A stretch of DNA of 64,000 nt from assembly GCA_029980465.1 (NCBI GenBank), contig JARYIJ010000001.1:1612001-1676000 (forward strand). The letters run 5' to 3'. The notes under the pieces were generated by a model, which was not told the DNA's origin, searched no databases, and saw only the letters and a list, made by a program, of their open reading frames with translations. Made by a program: the position numbers and the translations under genes. Shown in pieces: positions 18,882 through 26,878 of this stretch (position 1 is its first letter; each line of letters starts with the position of its first letter). The stretch is from Pseudolabrys sp. (lineage in GTDB: Bacteria; Pseudomonadota; Alphaproteobacteria; Rhizobiales; Xanthobacteraceae).

Positions 18882-18967
18882 AGCGTAAAACCTGCGGCAC
18901 GAAAGTCAGGAAGCCCTACAGCCAAACTGCTATGCTGCATCGCGTTTGACAAGGAACCGTGGTGATT

Positions 18968-20227
18968 ATGGCCGGACCGGTGAAGATGGATGTCCTGATC
19001 GCGGGCGGCGGATTCGCCGGCCTCGCGTTGGCGATCGCGCTGCGCGAGGGGCTCGGCGACCGCTTCGCGGTCATGGTCGCCGACCCGGCGCTGGCCGCGC
19101 CGAAGTCGAGCGACATGCGGGCGAGCGCCATCGCCGCCGCGGCGCGCCGCCTGTTCGAGACGGTCGGCGCCTGGCAGGCCGTCGCCGGACAGGCGCAGCC
19201 CATCCTCGACATGGTCATCACGGATTCCAAGCTCGACAATGCGGTGCGGCCGACCTTCCTGACCTTCGCCGGCGAGATCGAGGCATCTTTTGGCGCGGGC
19301 GGCGCAGGCTTGCCCGCGCGCGAGCCGTTCGCGCACATGATCGAAAACCGCCATCTGATCGACGCGCTGGTGGCAAAAGCGCGCGAGGCTGGCGTCACGC
19401 TGTCGCCATCGCCGGTCGTCGGTTTCAGCAACGGTCCGCGGTCCGTCACTGTGACGCTGAAGGACGGCTCAACTTTCGAGGCGAGGCTTCTGGTCGGCGC
19501 CGATGGCGCGCGGTCGGCGGTGCGCGAGCAGGCCGGCATTGCGGTGCATGGCTGGGACTACGGCCAGTCGGCCATCGTCACGACGGTCGGGCACGAATAC
19601 GACCACGAGGGCCGCGCCGAAGAACATTTCCTGCCGGCCGGTCCGTTCGCGATCCTGCCGCTGACCGGCCGACGCTGCTCCATCGTCTGGACCGAGACGA
19701 CGAAGGAAGCCGAGCGCCTGATCGCGCTCGACGATCGCGCGTTCCACGATGAGCTGGAAAAGCGGTTCGGCCTCAAACTCGGCGAAATCGAGGTGATCGG
19801 ACCGCGCCGCGCATTCCCGCTCGGACTCTTTACCGCGCGCCGCTTCATCGCCGAGCGCGTCGCGCTGATCGGCGACGCGGCGCACGTCATCCATCCCATT
19901 GCCGGACAAGGTCTCAACATGGGGCTGCGCGACGCCGCGGCGCTCGCCGAAGTCATCGCCGACGCGGCTCGGCTCGGCCTCGATCCCGGCGGCGCGGACG
20001 TGCTCGAGCGTTATCAGCGCTGGCGCCGGTTCGATACCATGACGATGGGCGTCGCCACCGACGGCCTCAACCGGCTGTTTTCCAACAACTCGGATGTGTT
20101 GCGCGCCGTGCGCGATGTCGGTCTCGGCCTGGTGGAGCGCATGCCCGCGCTCAAGCGCGTCTTCATCCGTGAAGCGGCAGGCTTTACCGGCGACGTGCCG
20201 AAGCTGTTGCGCGGCGAAGCGCTATAG
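18968..20227 (+). CDS. UbiH/UbiF/COQ6-family FAD monooxygenase
   Basis: 419 residues from the ATG at 18968. A GTG at 18962 has better spacing to the AAGGA at 18951-18955, so the start is open by two codons. The protein is a flavoprotein aromatic hydroxylase: the FAD dinucleotide motif VLIAGGGFAGLALA at the N-terminus, a central DG-type segment (VGADGARSAVRE) and the ALIGDAAHVIHPIAGQGLNMGLRDA region near residue 300. The last is the signature of ubiquinone-biosynthesis hydroxylases. Which ring position it hydroxylates cannot be told from one sequence, since UbiL and UbiM forms are alike. It is convergent with the GST gene. Confidence 0.93.
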   Translation: MAGPVKMDVLIAGGGFAGLALAIALREGLGDRFAVMVADPALAAPKSSDMRASAIAAAARRLFETVGAWQAVAGQAQPILDMVITDSKLDNAVRPTFLTFAGEIEASFGAGGAGLPAREPFAHMIENRHLIDALVAKAREAGVTLSPSPVVGFSNGPRSVTVTLKDGSTFEARLLVGADGARSAVREQAGIAVHGWDYGQSAIVTTVGHEYDHEGRAEEHFLPAGPFAILPLTGRRCSIVWTETTKEAERLIALDDRAFHDELEKRFGLKLGEIEVIGPRRAFPLGLFTARRFIAERVALIGDAAHVIHPIAGQGLNMGLRDAAALAEVIADAARLGLDPGGADVLERYQRWRRFDTMTMGVATDGLNRLFSNNSDVLRAVRDVGLGLVERMPALKRVFIREAAGFTGDVPKLLRGEAL

Positions 20228-20240
20228 GCGCGGGTGTTCG

Positions 20241-20870
20241 TCAGACCAGCTTGATGCTGCCGACGTGGTCCTGGAATGGCTTGCGTCCTGAAATCGCCTT
20301 GTACCAGCGGTCGAGATTCGGCATCGCCGGCCGGTTCGGCACGAGCTGGACGAAGCGGTAGCACATGATGCCGACCGGAATGTCGCCGTAGGAGAAATGC
20401 GGGCCGGCGACGAACTCGGTCTTGCCGAGCTGGGCGTCGAGCATCGCCATCGACTTTGTGGTCTTCTCCTGCGAGGCCTTGATGGCGGCGTGGTCGCGCT
20501 TCTCTTCCGGCGTGCGGATCAGGCCCCAGAAGGCCGGACCGATCGCGGGGCCGAGCACCGAAAGCTGCCAGTCCATCCATTGGCTTGCCAGCGCCCGCTG
20601 CCTGGCGTCGCGCGGCTCCAGCGCGCCGGTGCGATCGTATTTACCGGCGAGATAACGCACGATCGAATTCGATTCCCAGAGCAGGAAGCCGTCTTCTTCC
20701 TCGAGCGTCGGCACCAGGCCGTTGGGGTTCATCGCCAGATATTTAGGCTCGTTGTTCTGCCCGAAAGAGCCGCCGATATCGATGCGGTGATGCGGAATGC
20801 CGAGTTCGCCGACGGCCCACATCGCCTTCTGCACGTTCGACGATGTATTGCGGCCCCAGATCTTGATCAT
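20241..20870 (-). CDS. Glutathione S-transferase family protein
   Basis: 209 residues: an N-terminal thioredoxin-like GST domain (1-80) with KIWGRNTSSNVQKAMWAVGELG, and the glutathione-binding ES motif in LLWESNSIVRYLA. The C-terminal helical domain follows. The likely active-site serine or cysteine position is in the NTSSNVQK turn, which points to a Theta/Beta-like class using serine. The gene is probably cotranscribed after the Trm112 gene, 34 bases away. Substrate unknown. Confidence 0.92.
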   Translation of the reverse strand: MIKIWGRNTSSNVQKAMWAVGELGIPHHRIDIGGSFGQNNEPKYLAMNPNGLVPTLEEEDGFLLWESNSIVRYLAGKYDRTGALEPRDARQRALASQWMDWQLSVLGPAIGPAFWGLIRTPEEKRDHAAIKASQEKTTKSMAMLDAQLGKTEFVAGPHFSYGDIPVGIMCYRFVQLVPNRPAMPNLDRWYKAISGRKPFQDHVGSIKLV

Positions 20871-20904
20871 GGTCGTCTGTCCTTGGGTCTTTTCCTGAAC
20901 GGGT

Positions 20905-21105
20905 TCACTCGATCCGGCGCGCTTCGTCGACCAGCATGATCGGAATGCCGTCGCGGATCGGATAAGCGAGCTTGGCCTTGCGGGAGATCAGCTCCTGTCT
21001 CGTCGCGTCATATTCGAGCGGGCCCTTGGTGACGGGGCATACCAGGATTTCGAGCAGCTTGGGGTCGACGCTGTCGCTCGGCCGGTCGGGAGGCGGATTG
21101 CTCAT
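20905..21105 (-). CDS. Trm112-family protein
   Basis: 66 residues from the ATG at 21105. Short Trm112-like fold: [17 protein letters not shown], then [23 protein letters not shown] at the end. In eukaryotes Trm112 activates several methyltransferases; bacterial copies are thought to serve as methyltransferase partners too, but the partner is not known here. It lies between the LON-domain gene (75 bases upstream) and the GST gene, all on the minus strand. Confidence 0.92.
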   Translation of the reverse strand: MSNPPPDRPSDSVDPKLLEILVCPVTKGPLEYDATRQELISRKAKLAYPIRDGIPIMLVDEARRIE

Positions 21106-21180
21106 TTTTCGATCATAGCAGAGCCGCGCGCTCCGCGCTTCAGGACGATTTGATATTCTGAAATGAGCCGGCATCGCCTC

Positions 21181-21855
21181 CTATTGGAGAGGCGGCTCGC
21201 CTTCGGTGTTCTTCTTGGCAAGCTCGATTTCGGTGACGGCGATCAGAATTTCGGCGCGCGTCTTGAGGTCCCTGGCCTCGAGCATGGCTTGTTTCTCGGC
21301 CGGGCCGTACGGCGACATCATCGCCAATGCGTTAACCAAGGCCTCATTCGGCGCGTTCTCGATACCGTCCCAGTCGGCGCTCAACTTGTTGGCCTTGAGG
21401 AAATCGCGCAGCGTCCGCAACACAGACTGACGGTCGACCTGCTCCTCGCCCTTGCGGGCGATGAAGTCGTCGGTGAAGTTCGCGTAGCTGACGCGACACT
21501 GCCGGTAAGCGGTGAGGACCTTGAGCTCTTCGATAATCTCGAACCGCGACACGCCGGTGAGTTCGATCAGATAGCGGCCGTCGCCGCTCTCGGCGAGCTG
21601 CGTGATGCGGCCGGCGCAGCCGATCCTGTAGAGCTTCGGCACGGCAGCCGACGTGTCGTGCCGCAGGTCGGGCTGGATCATGCCGATCAGCCGGTGGCCG
21701 TCGCGCAACGCGTCGTCGATCATCGCCAGGTAGCGTGGCTCGAAGATGTTGAGCGGCATCTGGCCGCGCGGCAGCAACAGCGCCCCTGCAAGCGGAAAGA
21801 CCGGAATCGTCTCCGGAAGATCGATCGGTCCGCGGTACTGCGCATTCATCGGCAT
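21181..21855 (-). CDS. LON protease substrate-binding-domain protein
   Basis: 224 residues from the ATG at 21855; 21849 is an alternative. It is the N-terminal substrate-recognition domain of Lon standing alone: IPVFPLAGALLLPRGQMPLNIFEPRYLAM is the family mark, followed by GRITQLAESGDGRYLIELTGVSRFEI. There is no ATPase or peptidase domain. The role in bacteria is not settled; it may bind unfolded proteins. It sits downstream of the thioredoxin-like cnoX gene with a 133-base gap that holds a long palindromic repeat. Confidence 0.93.
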   Translation of the reverse strand: MPMNAQYRGPIDLPETIPVFPLAGALLLPRGQMPLNIFEPRYLAMIDDALRDGHRLIGMIQPDLRHDTSAAVPKLYRIGCAGRITQLAESGDGRYLIELTGVSRFEIIEELKVLTAYRQCRVSYANFTDDFIARKGEEQVDRQSVLRTLRDFLKANKLSADWDGIENAPNEALVNALAMMSPYGPAEKQAMLEARDLKTRAEILIAVTEIELAKKNTEGEPPLQ

Positions 21856-21864
21856 CAATCGGCC

Positions 21865-21956
21865 CTCATGTTGAGGAGCGCCCTCAAGGGCGCGTCTCGA
21901 AACATGGGGCCGCCCCATCCTTCGAGACGGGCGCTGCGCGCCCTCCTCAGGATGAG
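21865..21956. repeat. Long imperfect palindromic repeat, family B
   Basis: Two arms of about 44 bases facing each other. The left arm begins CTCATGTTGAGGAG and includes CGTCTCGAAACATGGGG. The right arm, read in reverse, begins CTCATCCTGAGGAG and includes CGTCTCGAAGGATGGGG. It fills the gap between cnoX and the LON-domain gene. The form matches palindromic intergenic elements I recall from Bradyrhizobium-like genomes. It would make a long RNA hairpin and could separate expression of the two flanking genes. Confidence 0.8.
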
Positions 21957-21988
21957 GGCGGAGCGATAGGCACGACGACTTGTATCAC

Positions 21989-22894
21989 TCACGAAAACAG
22001 GATTGACGATAACCGCTTGCGGCCCTCGACCGTCGCTTCGTCAGTCGGGCCCCAGGCCTCGAAAAACTGCACGAGCTGCTTGCGCGCGCCGTCCTCGTTC
22101 CACTTGCGGTCGCGCTTGACGATATCGAGCAGATGCTGCGCGGCCTCGAGCCGCTTGCCCGCGGCGTTGAGCGCGACGGCGAGATCGAACCGCGCCTGAT
22201 GATCGGCCGGATTGGCGGCGAGCTTGGCTTGCAGGTCGGAGACAGGACCGATCGACTTCGCCTGCTCGGCGAGATCGAGCGCGGCCTGTACCGCGGCGAC
22301 GGCGGCGTCGTTGCGTTTCGCTTCCGGCACCATCGCCAGGGTCTTCTTGGCCTGATCGAGCGCGCCGGTCGCGATGTAGCAGCGCGCCAGCCCGGCGATC
22401 GCCGCGACGTTATCGCTCTCTGCCGACAGCACCTGCGCATAGAGTTGCGCGGCGCCGGCGCTGTCGCCTGCCGCGAGCGCGGCGTCGGCAGCGGCGAGCT
22501 GGTCCTTCTCTTCGCCGCCGATGCGGTCCTTGGTCAGGCGCTCGAGAAACTGGATGACCTGGCTTTCCGGCAGCGCGCCCATGAAGCCGTCGGCCGGCTG
22601 GCCGTTGACGAAGGCGATTACCGCCGGGATCGACTGGATGCCCATCTGACCCGCGACGTCCGGGTGCTTGTCGATGTCCATCTTGACGAGCTTGACCTTG
22701 CCCTTGGCGGCGCGCACCGCTTTCTCGAGGACGGGACCGAGCTGCTTGCACGGGCCGCACCACGTCGCCCAGAAGTCGACCAGCACCGGCTGGCGCTTCG
22801 ACTCTTCGATGACGTCACGCATGAAGGTCTGCGTCGTCGTGTCCGTGATCAGGCCGTCATCGGCCGACGCCACCGTTCCACCATTCTGCAGCAT
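21989..22894 (-). CDS. cnoX: Thioredoxin-fold co-chaperone CnoX (YbbN)
   Basis: 301 residues. An N-terminal thioredoxin domain (about 20-130) carries the WCGPC active site with C46 and C49. A C-terminal helical TPR-like region (140-301) follows. In E. coli CnoX lacks one active cysteine and acts as a holdase that hands clients to GroEL and protects them from chlorine stress. Here both cysteines are present, as in other alphaproteobacterial members, so redox activity is also possible. It is the first gene of a minus-strand run with the LON-domain, Trm112 and GST genes. Confidence 0.92.
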   Translation of the reverse strand: MLQNGGTVASADDGLITDTTTQTFMRDVIEESKRQPVLVDFWATWCGPCKQLGPVLEKAVRAAKGKVKLVKMDIDKHPDVAGQMGIQSIPAVIAFVNGQPADGFMGALPESQVIQFLERLTKDRIGGEEKDQLAAADAALAAGDSAGAAQLYAQVLSAESDNVAAIAGLARCYIATGALDQAKKTLAMVPEAKRNDAAVAAVQAALDLAEQAKSIGPVSDLQAKLAANPADHQARFDLAVALNAAGKRLEAAQHLLDIVKRDRKWNEDGARKQLVQFFEAWGPTDEATVEGRKRLSSILFS

Positions 22895-22974
22895 GGGTCC
22901 TCGTTTCGACGGCCCGACGGGGCCTTAAACGTTCCGTTGCCCGATTAGATGGGCAATCACCGCCGATAATGCAA

Positions 22975-23502
22975 TCAGCTTGCGACGCCCTCGGCCGCTG
23001 TCGCGTCCGCCAGCGGCTCAATTCGCGGCGGATGGCCGGTGGATTCGAGGAATTTCACCAGGTCGTTCCGGGTGATGGAAGTGGTCATGGTGTTGATCAG
23101 CGGATGGAAGTTCAGGGTCTCGAATTCCATCATGGCGGGGTCGAGCACGACCGTGACCCGCGGCTCGGTGTCGTTAATGACGCCGAACGGTGTCACCGAG
23201 CCGGGTTCGACCCCGAGCAGTTCGCGCAGCAGATCGGACGAGGCGAACGAGAAGCGGCCCGAAGCGCCGAGCAGGCGATGTAGCGCCTTGAGATCGACCG
23301 TCGTGCCCTCGAGCGCCGTGACAAGGTAAACGGCATTTTTCTTGTCGCGCAGGAACAGGTTTTTGGTGTGGGCGCCGGGCACCTCGCCGCGCAGCTTTTT
23401 GGCCTGTTCCACGGTGAAAACGGGCGGGTGGCTGACGGTTTTGTGCGGAATCCCGAGCGTGTCGAGGTAGGCAAGGAGCTGGTCGGGTGTGGTCATTGAC
23501 AC
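22975..23502 (-). CDS. Prolyl-tRNA-editing family protein (ProXp-ala/PrdX)
   Basis: 175 residues of the INS editing superfamily. It should hydrolyse mischarged Ala-tRNA-Pro in trans. The N-terminal YLDTLGIPHKTVSHPPVFTVEQAKKL and the conserved lysine in HTKNLFLRDKK are family marks, followed by the GVEPGSVTPFGVIND block. It lies 65 bases from tRNA-Gly, pointing away from it. A second INS-superfamily gene, of the YbaK branch, lies on the other side of the tRNA. Confidence 0.93.
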   Translation of the reverse strand: MSMTTPDQLLAYLDTLGIPHKTVSHPPVFTVEQAKKLRGEVPGAHTKNLFLRDKKNAVYLVTALEGTTVDLKALHRLLGASGRFSFASSDLLRELLGVEPGSVTPFGVINDTEPRVTVVLDPAMMEFETLNFHPLINTMTTSITRNDLVKFLESTGHPPRIEPLADATAAEGVAS

Positions 23503-23567
23503 ATTATTCGGCTCTTTGCCGCATGTTGCAAAGGGCGGGGCCGGTCGCTATAGGAGCGGCCTCGGAT

Positions 23568-23642
<75 letters not shown>

Positions 23643-23770
23643 GTTTGGCCAAATTCCCCCAAGACCGTTCGATCAGTCGCCTCGCGCATCTCTGGCGCCG
23701 AGTTCCTCGATCATGCCGCATGAATCGTGCGGCGGAAATCCCTGCGCCTGTGAGGATAACGGCGGCTGAC

Positions 23771-24238
23771 TCAGCCTTCCTTCACATCCGCCACGGTACC
23801 GCCGGTCATGCGCGCCAGCTCGGCGGCGCTGGTGCGGAACACATGCTTCGGCGTGCCGGCGGCGGCGAACACCGGATCGAGCGCCATCAGGTCTTCATCG
23901 ATGAAGATGCGCGGCGGCGCCAAATGCCCGACCGGCGCCACGCCGCCGATGGCAAAGCCGGTGACATCGCGCACCCAGCGTCCGTCGGCCGGCTTGACCG
24001 GTTGGCCGACCACCTTGGCGATCTTGCCGACGTCGACGCGGTTAACGCCCGAGGCGATCACCAGCACGACCTGCTCGCCGGCGCGCAGCACGATCGACTT
24101 TGCGATCTGAGCGACGGTGCAGCCGACAGCGTTGGCGGCATCCTGCGCGGTGCGCGTGCCGTCGGGAAAGAGATCGATGGTGTCGGGATGTCCGGCGGCC
24201 GACAAGGCGGCGCGCACGCGTTCGACGGAGTCGCTCAT
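23771..24238 (-). CDS. YbaK/EbsC-family tRNA deacylase-like protein
   Basis: 155 residues of the INS/YbaK superfamily, the group that clears mischarged tRNA in trans (for example Cys-tRNA-Pro). Marks are the TRTAQDAANAVGC start, the lysine in QIAKSIVLR, the VNRVD segment, and the loop FAIGGVAPVGH with the GGVAP motif. Specificity within the superfamily cannot be assigned from this sequence. The gene is close to gamma-glutamyltransferase downstream in map order (24253), which it follows with a 14-base gap; both are on the minus strand, so they may share a transcript. Confidence 0.9.
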   Translation of the reverse strand: MSDSVERVRAALSAAGHPDTIDLFPDGTRTAQDAANAVGCTVAQIAKSIVLRAGEQVVLVIASGVNRVDVGKIAKVVGQPVKPADGRWVRDVTGFAIGGVAPVGHLAPPRIFIDEDLMALDPVFAAAGTPKHVFRTSAAELARMTGGTVADVKEG

Positions 24239-24252
24239 TTCAATCGTCCTGT

Positions 24253-25959
24253 TCAGTATCCGATAGCGAATGCGCCGCGCGTGCGCGTGTCGGCCGCCCC
24301 GACATAACCATCAGGCGTGACGGCGATGGAGTTGGCCGAGGTTCCCGGCTGCGCCGGCACGATGTCGTGTCCCCGCGCCGCCAGCGCCGCCAGCACAGCC
24401 GGATCGAAACCGGGCTCGACCAACACCTGGTCGGGCAGCCACTGGTCGTGCAGGCGCGGCGCGGTCACGGCCTCGTCGATCGGCATGTGGAAGTCGAGCG
24501 CATTGAGGATGACCTGCAGCACGGCGGTGATGATGCGGCTGCCGCCGGGCGAGCCGGTGACGAGCACCGGCTTGCCGTCCTTCAGCACGATGGTCGGCGT
24601 CATGGACGACAGTGGCCGCTTGTTCGGGCCGGGCAGGTTGGCGGCGTAGCCGACGAGGCCGTAGGCGTTCGCCGCGCCGGCCTTGGCGGTGAAATCGTCG
24701 AGCTCGTTGTTGAGCAGAATGCCGGTGCCGGCCGCGACCATGCCGAGACCGTACGAGAAGTTGAGGGTGTAGGTGTTCGACACCGCGTTGCCGTCGCGGT
24801 CGATCACCGAGAAGTGCGTGGTGTTCTGACCCTCGAACGGCGCCGGATCGCCGGCGTGAATCTCGGCGGCCGGCGTCGCGCGTTCCGTGATGGTCTTGCG
24901 CAAGCCGGTGGCATAGGCCTTTGAAATCAGGCCTTGCACCGGGACTTTCACCGTCTCGGGATCGCCCATGTAGACCGCGCGATCGGCATAAGCGCGCTTC
25001 ATCGCCTCGATGATCCAGTGCTCCGCGTCGACCTTCGGCGCATGGCCGAGATCGTAGCCCTCGAGGATGTTGAGCATCTCCAGCAGCACGATGCCGCCCG
25101 ACGACGGCGGCGGCATCGAGACGATGTCGTAGCCGTGATAGGTGCCGGTCACCGGCTTGCGGATCACCGCGCGGTAGTTCTTGAGATCGCCGGCGGTGAT
25201 GAGGCCGCCCGCGGCCTGAATGGCGGCGGCGAGCTTCTGCGCCGTGTCACCCTCGTAGAAGCCGGCCGGCCCGTCGTGTGCGATGCGGCGCAGGACCCCG
25301 GCGAGATCCTTCTGGACAAGAATGTCGCTGCCGTCGAGCGGCGAACCATCGGGCTTGAGGAAGATCGCGGCGGAGGCCGGCCATCGCGCCAGCCGATCGC
25401 GCGCGGCGGGCAGCGAGTCGAGGGTGTCGTCGTCGACCGGGACGCCTTTCGCCGCAAGATCGATGGCCGGCGCCATCAGCTCCGCGAGGGTGAACGCGCC
25501 AGAGCCGTATTTCGCCTCGGCGAGCGTGAGGCCGGCGACGGTGCCGGGCACGCCGATCGATAGCGCGCTGTCGCGCGACTTGTGCGGATCGGGATTGCCG
25601 GCGGCGTCGAGGAACATCGTCGGCGTCGCGGCGGCGGGCGCGGTCTCGCGATAGTCGATGGCGACATTCTCGTTGCCCTTGGCAAGATGAATCACCATGA
25701 AGCCGCCGCCGCCGATATTGCCGGCGCGCGGATAGGTCACGGCCATTGCAAAGCCGACCGCGACGGCGGCGTCGATGGCGTTGCCGCCACGCTTGAGGAT
25801 ATCGGCGCCGACGCGCGCGGCGGCCGCTTCCTGCGCCACCACCATGCCGTTCTTCGCGTGAACGGCAATCGACGGCGCGATGGTCTGCGGACGCGTCTGT
25901 GCAGCCGCGCCGATAGCCAGCAGCGCGAGTGTGCACAGCGCGGCCAGCAGGCGTGTCAT
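24253..25959 (-). CDS. ggt: Gamma-glutamyltransferase (glutathione hydrolase)
   Basis: 568 residues from the ATG at 25959. The GTG at 25971 also fits, but the ATG begins the signal peptide MTRLLAALCTLALLAIGAA cleanly. It is a periplasmic Ntn-hydrolase made as a proenzyme and cut before the catalytic threonine of NTTHFSVID, near residue 381. This gives a large chain of about 380 and a small chain of about 188 residues. The GSPGGSRII loop and the N-terminal VVAQEAAAARVGADILKRGGNAIDA match the family. It transfers or hydrolyses gamma-glutamyl groups, mainly of glutathione. Downstream gene: YbaK family. Confidence 0.95.
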   Translation of the reverse strand: MTRLLAALCTLALLAIGAAAQTRPQTIAPSIAVHAKNGMVVAQEAAAARVGADILKRGGNAIDAAVAVGFAMAVTYPRAGNIGGGGFMVIHLAKGNENVAIDYRETAPAAATPTMFLDAAGNPDPHKSRDSALSIGVPGTVAGLTLAEAKYGSGAFTLAELMAPAIDLAAKGVPVDDDTLDSLPAARDRLARWPASAAIFLKPDGSPLDGSDILVQKDLAGVLRRIAHDGPAGFYEGDTAQKLAAAIQAAGGLITAGDLKNYRAVIRKPVTGTYHGYDIVSMPPPSSGGIVLLEMLNILEGYDLGHAPKVDAEHWIIEAMKRAYADRAVYMGDPETVKVPVQGLISKAYATGLRKTITERATPAAEIHAGDPAPFEGQNTTHFSVIDRDGNAVSNTYTLNFSYGLGMVAAGTGILLNNELDDFTAKAGAANAYGLVGYAANLPGPNKRPLSSMTPTIVLKDGKPVLVTGSPGGSRIITAVLQVILNALDFHMPIDEAVTAPRLHDQWLPDQVLVEPGFDPAVLAALAARGHDIVPAQPGTSANSIAVTPDGYVGAADTRTRGAFAIGY

Positions 25960-25980
25960 GACTTGCGCCACGCTTGAATC

Positions 25981-26709
25981 CTACCGCGCCTGCTTGTGAT
26001 AGACCGTGTTCGGCCGCATGTCGGTCGCCGATGCGACGCGGTTGCTCATGTTGAAGAAGCCGGCCACGGCGGCGATGTCCCAGATGTCGCGGTCGGTGAA
26101 GCCGGCGCGGCGCAGCCGCTCGCGGTCGCCTTCCTCCACGTTCCACGGCTGCGACGTCAGCTTGACGGCGAAGTCGAGCATCGCGCGCTGCCGCTTGCCG
26201 ATACGGGCGACGCGGTAGTTCATCACCATCTGCTCGCCGAGCAGCGGGTTGCCGGAATACTGGCGCACCGCCGCGCCGTGCGCGGTCAGGCAATAGTAAC
26301 AGCGGTTCTGTGACGACGTCGCGACCGCGATCATCTCGCGCTCGAGCCTGGAGAGCCCGCTCTCGCCGAGCATCAGGTCGTTGTACATGGCGACGAACGT
26401 CTCGAGCTTGGCGTTGTCGAAGGCGTACGCCAGCAGCACGTTCGGCACGAAGCCGAGCTTGTCCTGGCATTTCTTGAAATACGCCGCCATCGCCGGCGAT
26501 AGCTTCGCCGGCGGCAGGTTGAGCGCGACGATCGGCGCGTCGTCGGCCCGATTATCGGTCGTTGCGGGCTTCGGCGCGGGTTTTGACGCCATCCTGGCGA
26601 CCGGTTTGCCGCCTTTGACGGCCTGAACAGCCGTCGCCGCCGGCCTGGCAGCAGAGCGCGCGGGAACCGGCCGGTGGGCGGTTTTCGCCGGTTTTTGGAC
26701 CTTGGCCAT
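25981..26709 (-). CDS. AhpD/carboxymuconolactone-decarboxylase-family (peroxidase-related) protein
   Basis: 242 residues. The long open frame runs upstream to 26913, but the ATG at 26709 is the natural start. The first 55 residues are a lysine, alanine and proline-rich low-complexity tail. The AhpD-like domain follows, with C137-YY-C140 and H144, the CxxC redox pair plus histidine of this group. The family includes alkylhydroperoxidase-like enzymes (TIGR01926-type). The basic tail is not typical and could bind nucleic acid or be a processing artefact of GC-rich coding. It is divergent from NAD-glutamate dehydrogenase, 169 bases apart. Confidence 0.87.
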   Translation of the reverse strand: MAKVQKPAKTAHRPVPARSAARPAATAVQAVKGGKPVARMASKPAPKPATTDNRADDAPIVALNLPPAKLSPAMAAYFKKCQDKLGFVPNVLLAYAFDNAKLETFVAMYNDLMLGESGLSRLEREMIAVATSSQNRCYYCLTAHGAAVRQYSGNPLLGEQMVMNYRVARIGKRQRAMLDFAVKLTSQPWNVEEGDRERLRRAGFTDRDIWDIAAVAGFFNMSNRVASATDMRPNTVYHKQAR

Positions 26710-26878
26710 TCGAAGCGCTCCCGAACGTTCTGGTTTGAGCGGCAGATTACACTTTTCCACATGGCCGCGAAACGAGAGCCGTGAAACACTCGCCGCGGAC
26801 GGCATTGTCAGGCATTGGTCGCAGGGATCATTTATCCGCGCGGTCCTATCGACGCCACAAACGGGATCGGGGAGAGTG

